In this document: positions 1 to 11,516 of the stretch, in pieces
Position numbering within the stretch: position 1 is the stretch's first letter
Layout: the number at the start of each line of letters is the position of its first letter
Assembly (NCBI RefSeq): GCF_014905175.1
Contig: NC_057793.1
Coordinates: 7,688,001 to 7,752,000, forward strand
Direction of reading: 5' to 3'
DNA from: Aphidius gifuensis
Taxonomy: Eukaryota > Arthropoda > Insecta > Hymenoptera > Braconidae
DNA length: 64,000 nt
Translations under genes and position numbers: made by a program
Notes under the pieces: model-generated
The model's database searches: none
Told to the model about the DNA's origin: nothing
The model's input: the letters and a program-made list of their open reading frames with translations, nothing else

Positions 1-1178
1 GTTTCAAAATATCTTTAAAATCCCTGGCACATTAATTAGTCCAATAGATATCACTTTTTAAAAATATTATTAAATTAAATATTATTGAAAAAATTTATAA
101 TAATCTTAGAGAGGATTTTTTTCGATTAGAAGCGTCAAATAATTAAGACAGCAAATATAAAACAACTTTTTCTCTTTATAAATATGATATTTGCCTTTTT
201 TGTTTGCGTATATATTAATATCCATTTTTCAACGACATTTGTCTCCACTCAAGAGTCGTTTTCCAGATAATATACTGCAAAGTACGCACGTTTTGCCTTT
301 CTTGCAAGCTAAAGTATACATTTATAAAATTAAATACCTACTTTTTCTCAATAAAAATGTAACTTTATTATATATTAAAGATATCATCTTTTTAATTTTC
401 TACAAAGTACCCCTTTTTTTTTTCTTGTTTATTATACTATCTGGAGTAATTTTATTTATTTATTTATTTATTCATATAAATACTTTTTTAGTTTCGAATT
501 TTTAAAACAATTTTTCATTCGGTTTTTTTCTTTACTCGTCAATTGATTTATTAATGTAAAATTTATACACTGGTAAGAATGAAAATTTAAACAATTAAAA
601 TTACAAAATATAATTTTTTATATTTATTTACATAAAAAAAAAAAAAACAAAAATTAAACTTTGCGTAAGTTCGTGTGTAGAGTTGATTATGTAAATGCAA
701 CAAAGCAGGTACATGTTTGTCTCGCACGAACTCCATACATAGCTGTTTGTGTATCATTTTTTTTTTTTTACATATTTTTTTTTATTTTTGAACTCTCAAA
801 CGTTCCGCAAGACATTATCTATAGAGATTTTCTTTGCTCGTTAAAACTCAGATCATGATAAGAATTATTAAACAACTAAAAAGTAAACAGTGAAATAAAT
901 TTTCTTATTATAATTTTTGTAACTTTTATTATTCAAAGTGCAAAAAAGGTAATTGTTAAGTACACTAATAAAGTTGAATAAAATAATTTATAGATATATA
1001 AAAATTGAGGAAATGAAAAATAAATTTTAAAAGATATTCTTATAAGTTATGATTTATTTTCTACTTTTTTTTGAATATAAAATTATTTACATTAATGTAA
1101 AGATGTTCAGTACAATATAAAATATTTAAAAATATCCTAAAAGGAAAAAAAAAATCTATGACACCTTGTCAATAAATT
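1..1178. other. AT-rich 3' flank of the cuticle gene
   Basis: This stretch holds no convincing coding exon or RNA gene. It is low-complexity A/T sequence with several homopolymer runs. It lies downstream of the cuticle-protein stop codon (minus strand), and an AATAAA-type signal on the minus strand near 1050 could end that transcript. The short open frames at 191-505 and 661-858 have T-rich composition and no recognisable protein features. Confidence 0.5.
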
Positions 1179-3260
1179 TTAATAGTGGTGTTTGTCAAAT
1201 TCGTAACCATAGTACTCAGGTGGAGCAGCAGCAGCAACATATTTACCAACATGAACAGGTGGTGGGTGGTGGGCGACTGGACCAACTTTTTTAACAACTG
1301 CATTAAAACCATTGTGATCGTCAGCTGTAGAAAATAAAAAAAAAAAAACAAACACGTTGAATCAATCATAACACAGAAAAAAAGTTTAATATGATATACT
1401 CAAATTAAAAAAAAATTAATTGAATAAAGTTTGTTTGAATGAAATAAATTTTATATTTCTACGTATTCAAATAATTAAAATACTTGGAATAAATAATTAA
1501 TTTGATTATTTTTTTACAACAAAATAAATAATTTATTTGTATTAAAATAAATTAAATATTTGAATAAAATTAAAAATATATTTGAAAAAAATAAATCATT
1601 TATTTGAATGATTTTTTTTTCAACGAAATAAATATTTATTTTTATTAAATAAATTATTTTCAGCTAATAAATAATTATTTGCTATTATTATTACATCAAA
1701 TACTGTATAAAATAAATTAAATATTTATTATTTATTTTATAAATTATCGTATGAAAATTTTTAAAAATCATAATAGAAAAAAATTAAATTTGAGTATATT
1801 AATTTTTGAAATTTATTATTATTATTATTCAAATAAAATTTATTCATCACAAGTAAATCAATATTCGAAAAATAATATTATTTATATTTTTGTCATATAA
1901 AAAATTAACTTTGTAATTGTTCATGTCAATTTATTAATTTACTTGTGTTAATTAAATTTTCATTTGAAATATTTTTTTATTAAAACTAAATGGATCATCT
2001 TGGAAAATTATAAAAACATACCTGTATATTCAACAATTCTCACACTACCATCAGGTTCATTTACACTGTATGAGCCATGAACAACATCACCATCACGAAC
2101 TTCATGTTGAGTTTTGACATCACCAGTATGTGGATCATGGACTCCATAATTGAAAGTATATTTTGGAGGTGACTTGAATAAGCAAAAAAAAGAAAATCAT
2201 TTAATAAAAAAAAGAGCACATTGTCCAATTTTCTTTACACAAAGTAAATGATCAATTGGCAATATCAGTATAAATTTCTCTTCTAATTTAAAATATAAAA
2301 AATGAAAATGAATAAGAATCAAGTACTCACGTAGTAATCATGATCTTCACCATGTGGATCATGATGTACAACTGGATGAGGATGATGTAAATTATGTGGT
2401 ACAGCATGATGAACAGGAGCATGATGAACAGGTGCATGATGAACAGGTGCATGCTGTACTGGAGAATAATATGGAGCTGCTGATACTGAATGAATTGGTA
2501 CCGAAACAGTTGGTAATACATGATGATCATATTCACTTGGTAATGCCTCATATGCAGCATAATCATGATAGTATTGACCATGATCACTATTTGGACCAAT
2601 TAATACACCATCGGTGCATAATATCCACGTCGTCAATAATAAACTAAATATCTGTAAATTAAATTAATTTTTATATAAATATTTACATTTGTTTTTTGTT
2701 GTTTTTTCATTTGAAGATAAATAATCTTGTGGTAATTAAATGCTTCATCAAATTATTATATCGCGGAAGTATATTTTTATCTTGATTGGGAAAGTATACA
2801 ACGTTTTATTTTACAACATAATAATTTTACACAAAGTATACACTTTGTAAGTTAATAATTACAAGGTGTTACATGGAATTTTCAGGAAATTTTTAAAAAT
2901 TTAGTTGACATTTTTTTTTAATTTTATTAAATATTAACAAGTTGTTTTATTCATAAAATTTATAACTGCTAACTTTGTCACTTTCTCATTCGACACGGTA
3001 TAATTTTATTTTTATTTTTTATCAACACGGTAGTGACTTGTCTATTTACTGTTAAATCATCATTATTTTGTCTTCCTTATATTTTTATTTTTTTTTAAAT
3101 TTAATTTGATTATTATTTATTGCAAGATAGTTTATTTAGAAAATTATATATAAATTTAAGAAATAAAAAAAGTGTGTAAGGTAAAGAAATATTTAAAGAA
3201 TTTTTTTTGAAAACATTATCACAATTGTTTTTAAAAAATTCACTCGCGTACCTTGATCAT
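1179..3260 (-). CDS. RR-2 cuticular protein (chitin-binding Rebers-Riddiford)
   Basis: Structural protein of the cuticle, secreted by epidermis and predicted to bind chitin. Minus-strand coding exons: 3260-3252, 2651-2331, 2172-2022 and 1324-1179, all with GT-AG junctions and consistent phase, giving about 208 residues. The start is a three-codon first exon (Met-Ile-Lys) that joins a hydrophobic stretch (IFSLLLTTWIL) to make a signal peptide; this short-first-exon, long-intron layout is usual for the family. The N-terminal half is rich in His, Pro, Tyr and Val with a short iterated APVHH unit. The RR-2 domain lies across exons 3-4: YTFNYGVHD, GDVKTQHEVRDGDVVHGSY, EPDGSVRIVEYTADDHNGF. The C-terminus is Ala/Pro/Tyr-rich and ends in KHHY. 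The last intron is mostly filled by the 562-bp repeat at 1424-1985. Confidence 0.9.
1424..1985 (+). repeat. 562-bp AT-rich repeat, arm A of an inverted pair
   Basis: Nearly identical, in reverse complement, to 6179-6740; by eye the two arms have the same length and only occasional substitutions. It occupies most of the 697-bp last intron of the cuticle gene. It has no coding potential and is built of runs such as AAATAAATTATTT. It could be a non-autonomous transposon or a segmental copy; terminal inverted repeats and target-site duplications are not obvious. Confidence 0.85.
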
Positions 3261-3369
3261 AATTCACACGGTATATTTTTATATTTTTTTTCAAATTAAA
3301 AGTTTACTAATATATTATTGGAAATTAAAAAAAATTAAAGCCAAAAAGTTGACGATGATGTTGAGAGCG

Positions 3370-3420
3370 CGAAGACACTGTTAGTCACGATCCAAGATCT
3401 ATGTTCTTATATTCAACTCC
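3370..3420 (-). promoter_or_regulatory. Candidate core promoter of the cuticle gene
   Basis: On the minus strand a TATA-like box (TATAAGAAC, 3411-3403) is followed about 25-30 bases later by an initiator-like ACAGTG near 3381-3376. The region is less AT-rich than its surroundings and lies about 120 bases upstream of the Met-Ile-Lys first coding exon. Spacing and placement fit a TATA-driven cuticle-gene promoter; this is inference from motifs. Confidence 0.5.
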
Positions 3421-4286
3421 CACTCACAGTCAAAATGAGAAGGGACAACTATGGTTTTGCAAAAAAAAAAAAAAAATATTGAACAAAAAAAAAGTGAAGC
3501 TACCTTTCATACCCTGTAACACAGTCACTGTGAATATTTTTTTTTTTTTATAATTTCTCAAGGTTTATTTTAAATGTTTATTATTATTTGAAGAAAAAAC
3601 AAAAAAAAAGTACTATAAAAATTCCAAGATGTATGAAATGATATAAATTTGAAAAAAAAATATATAAATTGTATTAAAAAATTTAAAAAATAGAAAATGA
3701 AATTAAAAAAAAAATTAATGTATATCAATGAGATTAATTTTACTAATTAAATTGAATTTTATCTGATAAAAAATGAAAATTATTGTTTAAGAAAAAAAAA
3801 AATGAGGAGAAAGCTTGAATTGATTTTTTAAATGACACAATCATTTAATCATAGCTTTTATAAGTATTTTTTTTTTTTAAATGAAATTTATCAAGTGATG
3901 AGGCAAGAGGGATTTAGAGACAAATATATATTGATGAAGTAAAGAGTAGTTTCCGGTCATAATTTATAGTCAACAAAAGAGTCAAATATTATAAAGACAC
4001 ATTTTGATGTTGGAATGACGTTTTACGATATGTATTCAACGGAACTACGGATTTGCGTATATACATATATATATATTCATTTGTTACACTCAGTATAATA
4101 TACAACACACATGTGGTAATGGAAATTTCGTAAACTTTCATATAACATGCACGTCAAGTTAATACTTATTTTAGTCTACATACATATAGGTTGTACATGA
4201 TTATTATTATAAATTATATTTACCATTCGAAAAAATAAATAAATAAATTTACGAAAAAACAGAAAAACAAATTGGTAGGATCAACT
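3421..4286. other. Intergenic A/T-rich stretch, nothing recognised
   Basis: Upstream flank of the cuticle gene. It consists of homopolymer A and T runs and low-complexity sequence. No coding exon, RNA gene or clear repeat was seen. Confidence 0.4.
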
Positions 4287-4800
4287 AGCAAGTAAAGAAA
4301 TAAATCAATTACAAGCTTATCAAAATTATTTGAATAAATAAAATAAATAAACATTTAATAAAATACATTTAAAAGATGAAAATATTAATGAAAATTAAAT
4401 TTGAAATAATAATAACAGCGAGTCATTACAGCACGATGATGAATTAATTAATTTTTAAATAAATTAATTTTCAATTTATCCAAGATATATGGATAATAGT
4501 AAATTTGCAAAAAAAAAAAATAAATAAATTTTTAAATGGAATATTTATTTATTTATCGTGCTGATCCATACTCTTGTCATAATTATTTTTCGACAAATTT
4601 TAAATCATCATAATCATCATTATGTTTGCATGTTAAACTATGCTTGTATATTATTTTTATAATTATTCATTTTAATTTTAAATATGGCTTTTTATACCAA
4701 CACCAAGCTACATGATGTTTATATTTTTTTCGGGGGGAAATTATTAACCAGGATATTTAATTTCTATAGATTATTTAACCGGGAAAAATTTAAATAAATA
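4287..4800 (+). repeat. Dispersed repeat family, copy A
   Basis: First of four same-strand copies (others at about 14013, 17009 and 34383). The shared core opens AAGTAAAGAAATAAATCAATT, contains ACAGCGAGTCATTACAGCACG, AAGATATATGGATAATAG and CATCATAATCATCATTATG, and ends near AAGCTACATGATGTTTAT plus a short tail with AACCAGGATATTT. There is no coding capacity. A short internal complementarity (CAGCACGAT against ATCGTGCTG) suggests a MITE-like element; boundaries are fuzzy. Confidence 0.8.
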
Positions 4801-6178
4801 TACTAAAATTCAAATGCCGGATAAGTTAGATTCGTGACACTCATTGTAAGGTTAATTAATAAATAAAATTTCATTTGTAAATGTTTTCTCGAAGGAAAAA
4901 AAAAATCAAATAAAATAGAGAGCAACTAAATATGTTGATCAATTTCTCGTTATTTCGCAAAACATTTGCCATTTTATATCTGGAGCATTCCCTTGGTGAT
5001 GTTAGCTCTTTCCTAGTATACTCATTGATTTATTTCAGTCAAGTTTAAACTATAAAAAGGTTTCCCTGCTCTCACTACAACTAACTCTGTTTACACAAAT
5101 TCTCAACAATTTATCAACATCAATATATCTTTTTTTTTATTACATATTTAATATATCATTTTCATTATAAAGATAAATATAAACGATATGTTATATAAAT
5201 TTCATATCAGTATTAAATTTTATATATTAAAGTATTAAAATTCTATTTGTAATATTAATTTATAATTCAGTAAAATAATTTTGAATAATAAAATAAAATA
5301 AATAATGTAATTTTTAAATTAATTTATTTATTAATGTTATTTATTAAATTAATAATTTGTATTCAATATTTGGTTTTAAAATGAATGAATATTTTTTTGA
5401 TCAAAATATGTATTAAATGTACATATGAATATTAATAAATTGTATTATTATTAATAATTGTATTAAAATTTGGTATTGAAAATTTGAAATACTAATAATA
5501 ATCATTAATCAAGAGGTTTTGATTTATATATTCACAAATTTTTATAATTTTCCAGCTTTGCGTTTGTTGTTAAATAAATTAATAAAAAACAAGAAAAACA
5601 TGCCCCTCGTACTCTACAACGAAAATTATATAAAACAAATAAATATATATTTGAAATTATCCATACAAAAAAAATAAATAACTATCACATTTTTTTAATT
5701 TTCAAATCTTGTTGAATTTTGTTTATTAAAAAAAAAAAAAAATATAAACAAATAAATCTATATGAATTTGAATAATTGCATCGCCCTGTACGTGATTTCG
5801 AATTTCGATTTTATAATTGATATAGTGATAACGAGCGAAATGAGAACAACCAATATAAAAAACTGAATGAATAAATTGATATAAATATATATATATAAAC
5901 AAGACAATTGCACTTTCCCACCATTTTACTTCTATAAGAAGGGAGGGAGCATTTATATAATTAATGTAAATCGTGCATACATGAAATTGCCTCTGGTACA
6001 TCTTTAATGCCAATCCTCATCCATATACACACTCAAGAAACTTTGAACAGTATTAAGACATTAATTCCCTCATAATTTAACATATTCCAATTATAATAAA
6101 ATACACTAAAATCCAATTCGAACATTTGATTGCGTATACGCTGAAAAGGAAATATTACAAACAAATAAATTAATTAAA
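4801..6178. other. Intergenic A/T-rich stretch, nothing recognised
   Basis: Low-complexity A/T sequence. A minus-strand open frame at 6013-5726 has no family features and T-run composition, so it is not called as a gene. A TATAAAA-like sequence near 5052 is not tied to any exon. Confidence 0.4.
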
Positions 6179-6740
6179 TTTTAATAAAAAAATATTTCAA
6201 ATGAAAATTTAATTAACACAAATAAATTAATAAATTGACATGAACAATTACAAAATTAATTTTTTATATGACAGAAATATAAATAATATTGTTTTTTGAA
6301 TATTGATTTACTTTTGATGAATAAATTTTATTTGAATAATAATAATAATAAATTTCAAAAATTAATATACTCAAATTTAATTTTTTTCTATTATGATTTT
6401 TAAAAATTTTCATACGATAATTTATAAAATAAATAATAAATATTTAATTTATTTTATACAGTATTTGATGTAATAATAATAGCAAATAATTATTTATTAG
6501 CTGAAAATAATTTATTTAATAAAAATAAATATTTATTTCGTTGAAAAAAAAATCATTCAAATAAATGATTTATTTTTTTCAAATATATTTTTAATTTTAT
6601 TCAAATATTTAATTTATTTTAATACAAATAAATTATTTATTTCGTTGTAAAAAAATAATCAAATTAATTATTTATTCCAAGTATTTTAATTATTTGAATA
6701 CGTAGAAATATAAAATTTATTTCATTCAAACAAACTTTAT
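6179..6740 (-). repeat. 562-bp AT-rich repeat, arm B of an inverted pair
   Basis: Reverse-complement partner of 1424-1985, separated from it by about 4.2 kb. The high identity along the full length suggests a recent duplication or transposition. No open reading frame is present. Confidence 0.85.
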
Positions 6741-8194
6741 TTTCTCTTTGTAATTTAACTAATTTTCCATATAATAATTTCATTCAATTTTTCATTTAAT
6801 TGCTTTTAATTATCAATCGAAATTATAATTTGAATTAATTCTTTTTTTTTTTTATAAATAGTTTTCCAAACTTGTTTTGCAAAAATATTGAATCTAGAAT
6901 TTAAAAAAAATATATATAAATATTATCTTATTTGCTTTATTACCTAACATCATTGTAGTATATAAAAAAAAAAAACATTTTGCACTGTTTTTTTTATCGA
7001 CTAATAGACTAAGTAAATATCATCATATATAAAAACGTAAAAATGTCATAAATAAATTTATGAAATATAAAAGCTAAGAAAAAAAATATTCAAGTTAAAT
7101 CTAAAAGGTCAAATATTTTTTACGACTATCAAGACAAAAAGTACCAAGTTAAATTAATCAAACATTAAAAAAAATAAAAATTCATTTATCAACAATACTG
7201 TTGTTGTTGTTTTTTTTTTTTTTCGGTTTATCATTATAAAATTCGGTACTATTCAACGTAACAGGTAAAATATTATCGAAGCTTTACGCTCCAATTCCCA
7301 TTTTTTTTTTTTTTATATTACTTATTTTTTATACAAACGTCAAAACATGTCACATGCAAATAAACAAAAAATTTTCATCCATTTTAAGCCGTATTTTACG
7401 AGAAATTTATTTTTTTTTAAATACTATTCATGGATATGATATTGCATCATGAATCAAAGCTCAAACTCACCAGAGCTTTTCGATGAATAAAAAATAGAAA
7501 AAAAAAAAATTATTATCAACAAGAGAATGAAATGAAAAAATAAATTCAATTTTAAAAATTGACTTTTACATCATTGGATTATTTGAAACACCGTGTGAAA
7601 GTTTATTTATTATTATCATATTTAAAAAAAAAAAAATGAAAAAATAGTTAAAACACAAACATGCATGTATTTTTTTTTTTTTTTTTTTTACAATATGTAT
7701 ACCTATATAAATACAAGAGGATGCTAAAGGATTGAATGGCGGGAAGGTGTACAATAAATTTACAAATGAAAAAATAAAAAAAAACAACGTTCCAATTTTC
7801 CAGCACGAGTTGTTCTTATTGCTGCATAGTATGAGTGTGCCACTGTAGTAACCTAGTGAAGTCACTTGCGCAAGTAACTTCAACTGTATGAAGAAGAAAA
7901 AAATATAAAATATAAATAAATAAACAAAGACATAGTGATACTCACAATGAGCAATACTGTATTAACGTATTTATGCCAATTAGCTTGGGCTCGTTGTGCT
8001 GATACTACATCAACAATTGACTCACAATTTTTAAACTAAAATTCAATTATTAATATTTTTTTATTTGCCATTACAATACTTGAACAAAATTTTATTTATT
8101 ATTTTTTTTTAAACACATAAAATTAATTTTTATTAAACCATTAAATTAATTTTGTTTTTCTTTTAATTTTGATACTATTTATTCGAATTTTTTT
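6741..8194. other. Intergenic A/T-rich stretch
   Basis: Mostly homopolymer-rich noncoding sequence. A minus-strand segment at 8039-7945 is open and flanked by AG and GTGAGT, but it has no start codon and no family match (see rejected items). Confidence 0.4.
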
Positions 8195-8286
8195 CAATCG
8201 AAATATTCAATTTTTTTCAATCGAAATATCCAGTTTTCTTCAATCGAAATATCCAATTTTCTTCAATCGAAATATTCAATTTTTTA
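8195..8286 (+). repeat. Tandem repeat, 23-bp period, four units
   Basis: Four tandem copies begin at 8195, 8218, 8241 and 8264, with unit CAATCGAAATATTCAATTTT plus a T/C tail. Copies differ by one to four bases. This is a small minisatellite in noncoding DNA. Confidence 0.85.
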
Positions 8287-11050
8287 ATATAATTTTTCTA
8301 TGCTTGTATGTATGATAATTTCATCACAATTTTTTCGCAAAAGACAAAATTACTGTGCATAATTTCATGTCAATTAAAAAATAAAAGAAAAAAAAAACAA
8401 CAAATAAATTCGCATGGTTTTCTGACAATGAGAAGATACTGAGTACACTGGAAACTAGGCTGACCCAATGAATATGATGCATCAATATATAATTGTAGGT
8501 GTATAAAAAAAAAAAATAAGAAAAATAAAAAAAAATTAACATGGTGAGAGGTACAGATGCCCTTCGTAATCTTCTAAGAAAATTATCTGTTTACCTGCTG
8601 GGAACTTGTGAGGAATAAAATAATGAACAACATAAAAATCTTTATTATTATTGCTAAATTTTTTTTTTTTTTTAAATGCATTTGACAGTCTATGGGTGTG
8701 TTTTATACTTGGTATGCTCAAGGACATTTAAAAAAAAATTACCGGTGTTATTTTGCTGACAACATTTCCGGATGAATTGTTGTTGCGGTTTCTTATACAT
8801 TGTTTGCGGGTGCTCTATTCAATATTCTATTCAGAGGGGTGTATTCAAATTTAACACATCATTGAATACATAAAAATACATTTTCAAATCAATAAAAATG
8901 CATTCTTCAGTTGATAAAAAAATAGATAAATATATTTTATCAATAAATTTTTAAGTCATATTTCATTGATCATTATGTCGATAAATTTTTTCGATAAATG
9001 TATTTAAAAAGCTCATTAATAATTGATCATTTAATTGTTATTTTATATTTAAAATTATGCAATTAATTGACTCGAAAAAAAATGCAGTAAATATCTAAAA
9101 ACTTCAATAAAAAATATAAAATATTTTAAGAGTTATTAGCTTCAAACTTTGACTATACTTCCTGACTTCCTTTGTGGAAATATTATTCTACGAATCTTTC
9201 TGTAATTTCTCAATAATTACCTTGGAAAAATATTTATTGGGATTTTCTATGTGAGTCCTACGTTTATTGATGGCATAAGGAGTCAAAGCTCAACGTTACA
9301 CGTGCACACAAATTACTTGAGGAAAATTAAATTAATTTCAAATCAACTGATGGATTTGTATTATAAAAAAATACATTTTCTATATACCCTTATGAGTCAA
9401 TTTAAAATACGATATGTTACGTATATACAGATAATATGTACAAACAATTTTCCAAATGATATTAGTTGAGTAAGAAAGAGCATAATAATTTAAAGTTGAG
9501 ATAAACAAATGCTTTCATAAAAACCCTTGTGTAGATTTTTTTTTTTTTTATTTAAATAAATATGAATGTATTTTCTTAGTTTGCAACAATTGCATCACAC
9601 ATTATATTTACATATAGAAACATCGAAGACTCGAGAACACTTCCCGCGCATGAAATTCTGTCTTTTTTTTTACCACGATTTTTTTTTTTTTTGTACACAA
9701 ATGTTTATTGTATTTTTTTATGAATATAAAAATAAATAAGTATAATTATCGTGTGAAGAAAAAAAAAAAATAAATTTAAATAATCCAAAAATTATATGCT
9801 GACCTAATTAAATGACAGTAAATTTATTTTACGATTATTTTTTAATTTAAAATGATTTTTTTTTCGATGTATATTTATTGTTAAATTATTTATCAACGAG
9901 ATCTATATTATTTTTTATTTATAATATAAAATATAATTTTGAAAAAATAATATAACATCGTGAATATAATTTAATGTTTTTTTTTTATTCGTGATGAAGG
10001 AGTTGCAACATTATCCCTGTAATATTGACAATCTTTAATCGTACTTGTGAATCAATATGTCGTTTGTAAATCTCGAATACTATAACAACAATATTTGTGT
10101 AATTTTCAAATTACAATTCTGAATCTGTTTATTATGGGAGCAAAGTTGTATTTACGTTCACACGAGTTTAAATTGCATGCTAAATTGATGATCAATATTA
10201 TCAATTAAATACACGCATAATGACATTGAATATTATCCTACGACGTTGTTAAATATATAAATAATTAATTTACATAGCGATTAAAATTGACCTTAACTGT
10301 AACACTGATTTACAAATAATCAGGAAAATTTATAAAAAGTCAACTCTCAAAAAATAAATAAATAAATAAACAATAAAAGAAAGTGAAAGCAAAATAAAAA
10401 AATTCAAACAATAGGACAAATGTTCAACTCATCGGATATGCATTCCGCATAAATTTTTAAGATAAAAATAAAAAAATAAGGAAAAATTTTTAAAATGCGG
10501 AAGAAATTATTTTCTATATATGTATTTATACATTCAACAGAGGTACAAGAAAAATAAAAAAAAATACTTAATATGGGGATAGAGCAAAAGAGAGCCTATT
10601 AATAGACACACACAAAAAAAAATGATGGATTGAGATTAAATAGAAGTGATATGGAAAAATATTTATGTAAGTAATTTGTCTATTCAGTGTTAAATGTGCC
10701 GACACTTTCCCTCAGTGTTTTTGTCATGACGATATAATTTATTTTTATATACACAACTTGCAATATGTCATATAACGACACGCACGAGCTTTAGATATAT
10801 ATACGATTAATTATTTTTTTTTTTATCTATTATAATGTTAATTTCACATTTGTGAAAAAAAAAAAAAACATATCTTGATCTCTCACACGATGACATGACT
10901 AAATATTCTCAACGAAAATTTCATCGGTCAAGATATTTCGAAAAATAATATCCGTGTTATTACAAGACGATGATTGATTAATTAATTTTTAAATAAATTT
11001 ATTATTATTTTATTTATTGAAATGTAATTTTAATAATTCAATAAATAGAA
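8287..11050. other. Intergenic stretch upstream of the ceramidase exons; no N-terminal exons seen
   Basis: This interval was searched for the missing N-terminal ceramidase exons (for example a His-rich THTHSGP-like motif) and none was found on the plus strand. It is A/T-rich and low complexity. Around 10955-11010 a short stretch resembles the core of the dispersed repeat family (CGATGATTGATTAATTAATT), so a decayed partial copy may be present. Confidence 0.45.
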
Positions 11051-11054
11051 AAAA

Positions 11055-11395
11055 AAAATGACGAAAAAATGTGGGACAAGCCCAATTTGTTGGATGATGA
11101 GAACAGGGGTCAAGCCTCTTCAAAGGTCACACGACCCCCAAGTTCTCCATCACCAGGTTTTTTTTTTTCGTTGGATCAGGTGATATTACAGCGAAATCTG
11201 GTGACCGTCCCGACCACGGCCACCCATCCGCTAACTGACCAGTGTCCCTCGTTGGATCAGGAATGTTTTACGCTGGAATCACGATGACCGCACTGGCCAC
11301 GGTCATCCATCCAACAACTGACCAAGGGGTACGCGGTGCTTAATTTACGAAACCGTACCCCAACTCGACGCACCGTGCTATACGGTTGCCCCGAT
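11055..11395 (-). repeat. 5S-rRNA-like element (SINE3-type head or 5S pseudogene)
   Basis: A GC-rich island in AT-rich DNA. On the minus strand from about 11390 it starts GGCAACCGTATAGCACGGTG, resembling the 5S start. It then has AAATTAAGCACCGCG (compare the 5S box A region AAATTAAGCAGCG) and GGTCAGTTGTTGGATGGATG followed by ACC (compare 5S box C GGTTAGTACTTGGATGGGTG and ACC). Order and spacing match the 5S internal control region. Downstream the box-C-like block recurs (GGTCAGTTAGCGGATGGGTG), making two partial tandem units each ending CTGATCCAACGA. This suggests a 5S-derived retroposon rather than a functional 5S gene. The plus-strand open frame across it is an artefact. Confidence 0.55.
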
Positions 11396-11516
11396 ATTTT
11401 TTTTGACATAAAAATTATATTTAGTATTGTCTTTGAGAAAAAAAATTAAAAACAAATATAAATTTGAAAAATTAAATAACATTTAATAATTATATGTATT
11501 TTAATGATGCTTACAG

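Noticed and set aside
5726..6013. Minus-strand open frame of 95 codons
   Set aside because: Composition is dominated by T runs and Ile/Tyr/Phe codons. No domain, splice context or homologue is visible.
7945..8039. Minus-strand open segment with AG and GTGAGT flanks reading NCESIVDVVSAQ...VNTVLLI, in phase with the cuticle exon 2
   Set aside because: It has no start codon and no family match. The cuticle gene has a better first exon (Met-Ile-Lys at 3260-3252) behind a TATA-type promoter. A 30-codon open stretch is not significant.
11069..11287. Plus-strand open frame across the GC-rich island
   Set aside because: The island reads better as a 5S-like repeat on the minus strand; the predicted protein has no recognisable features.
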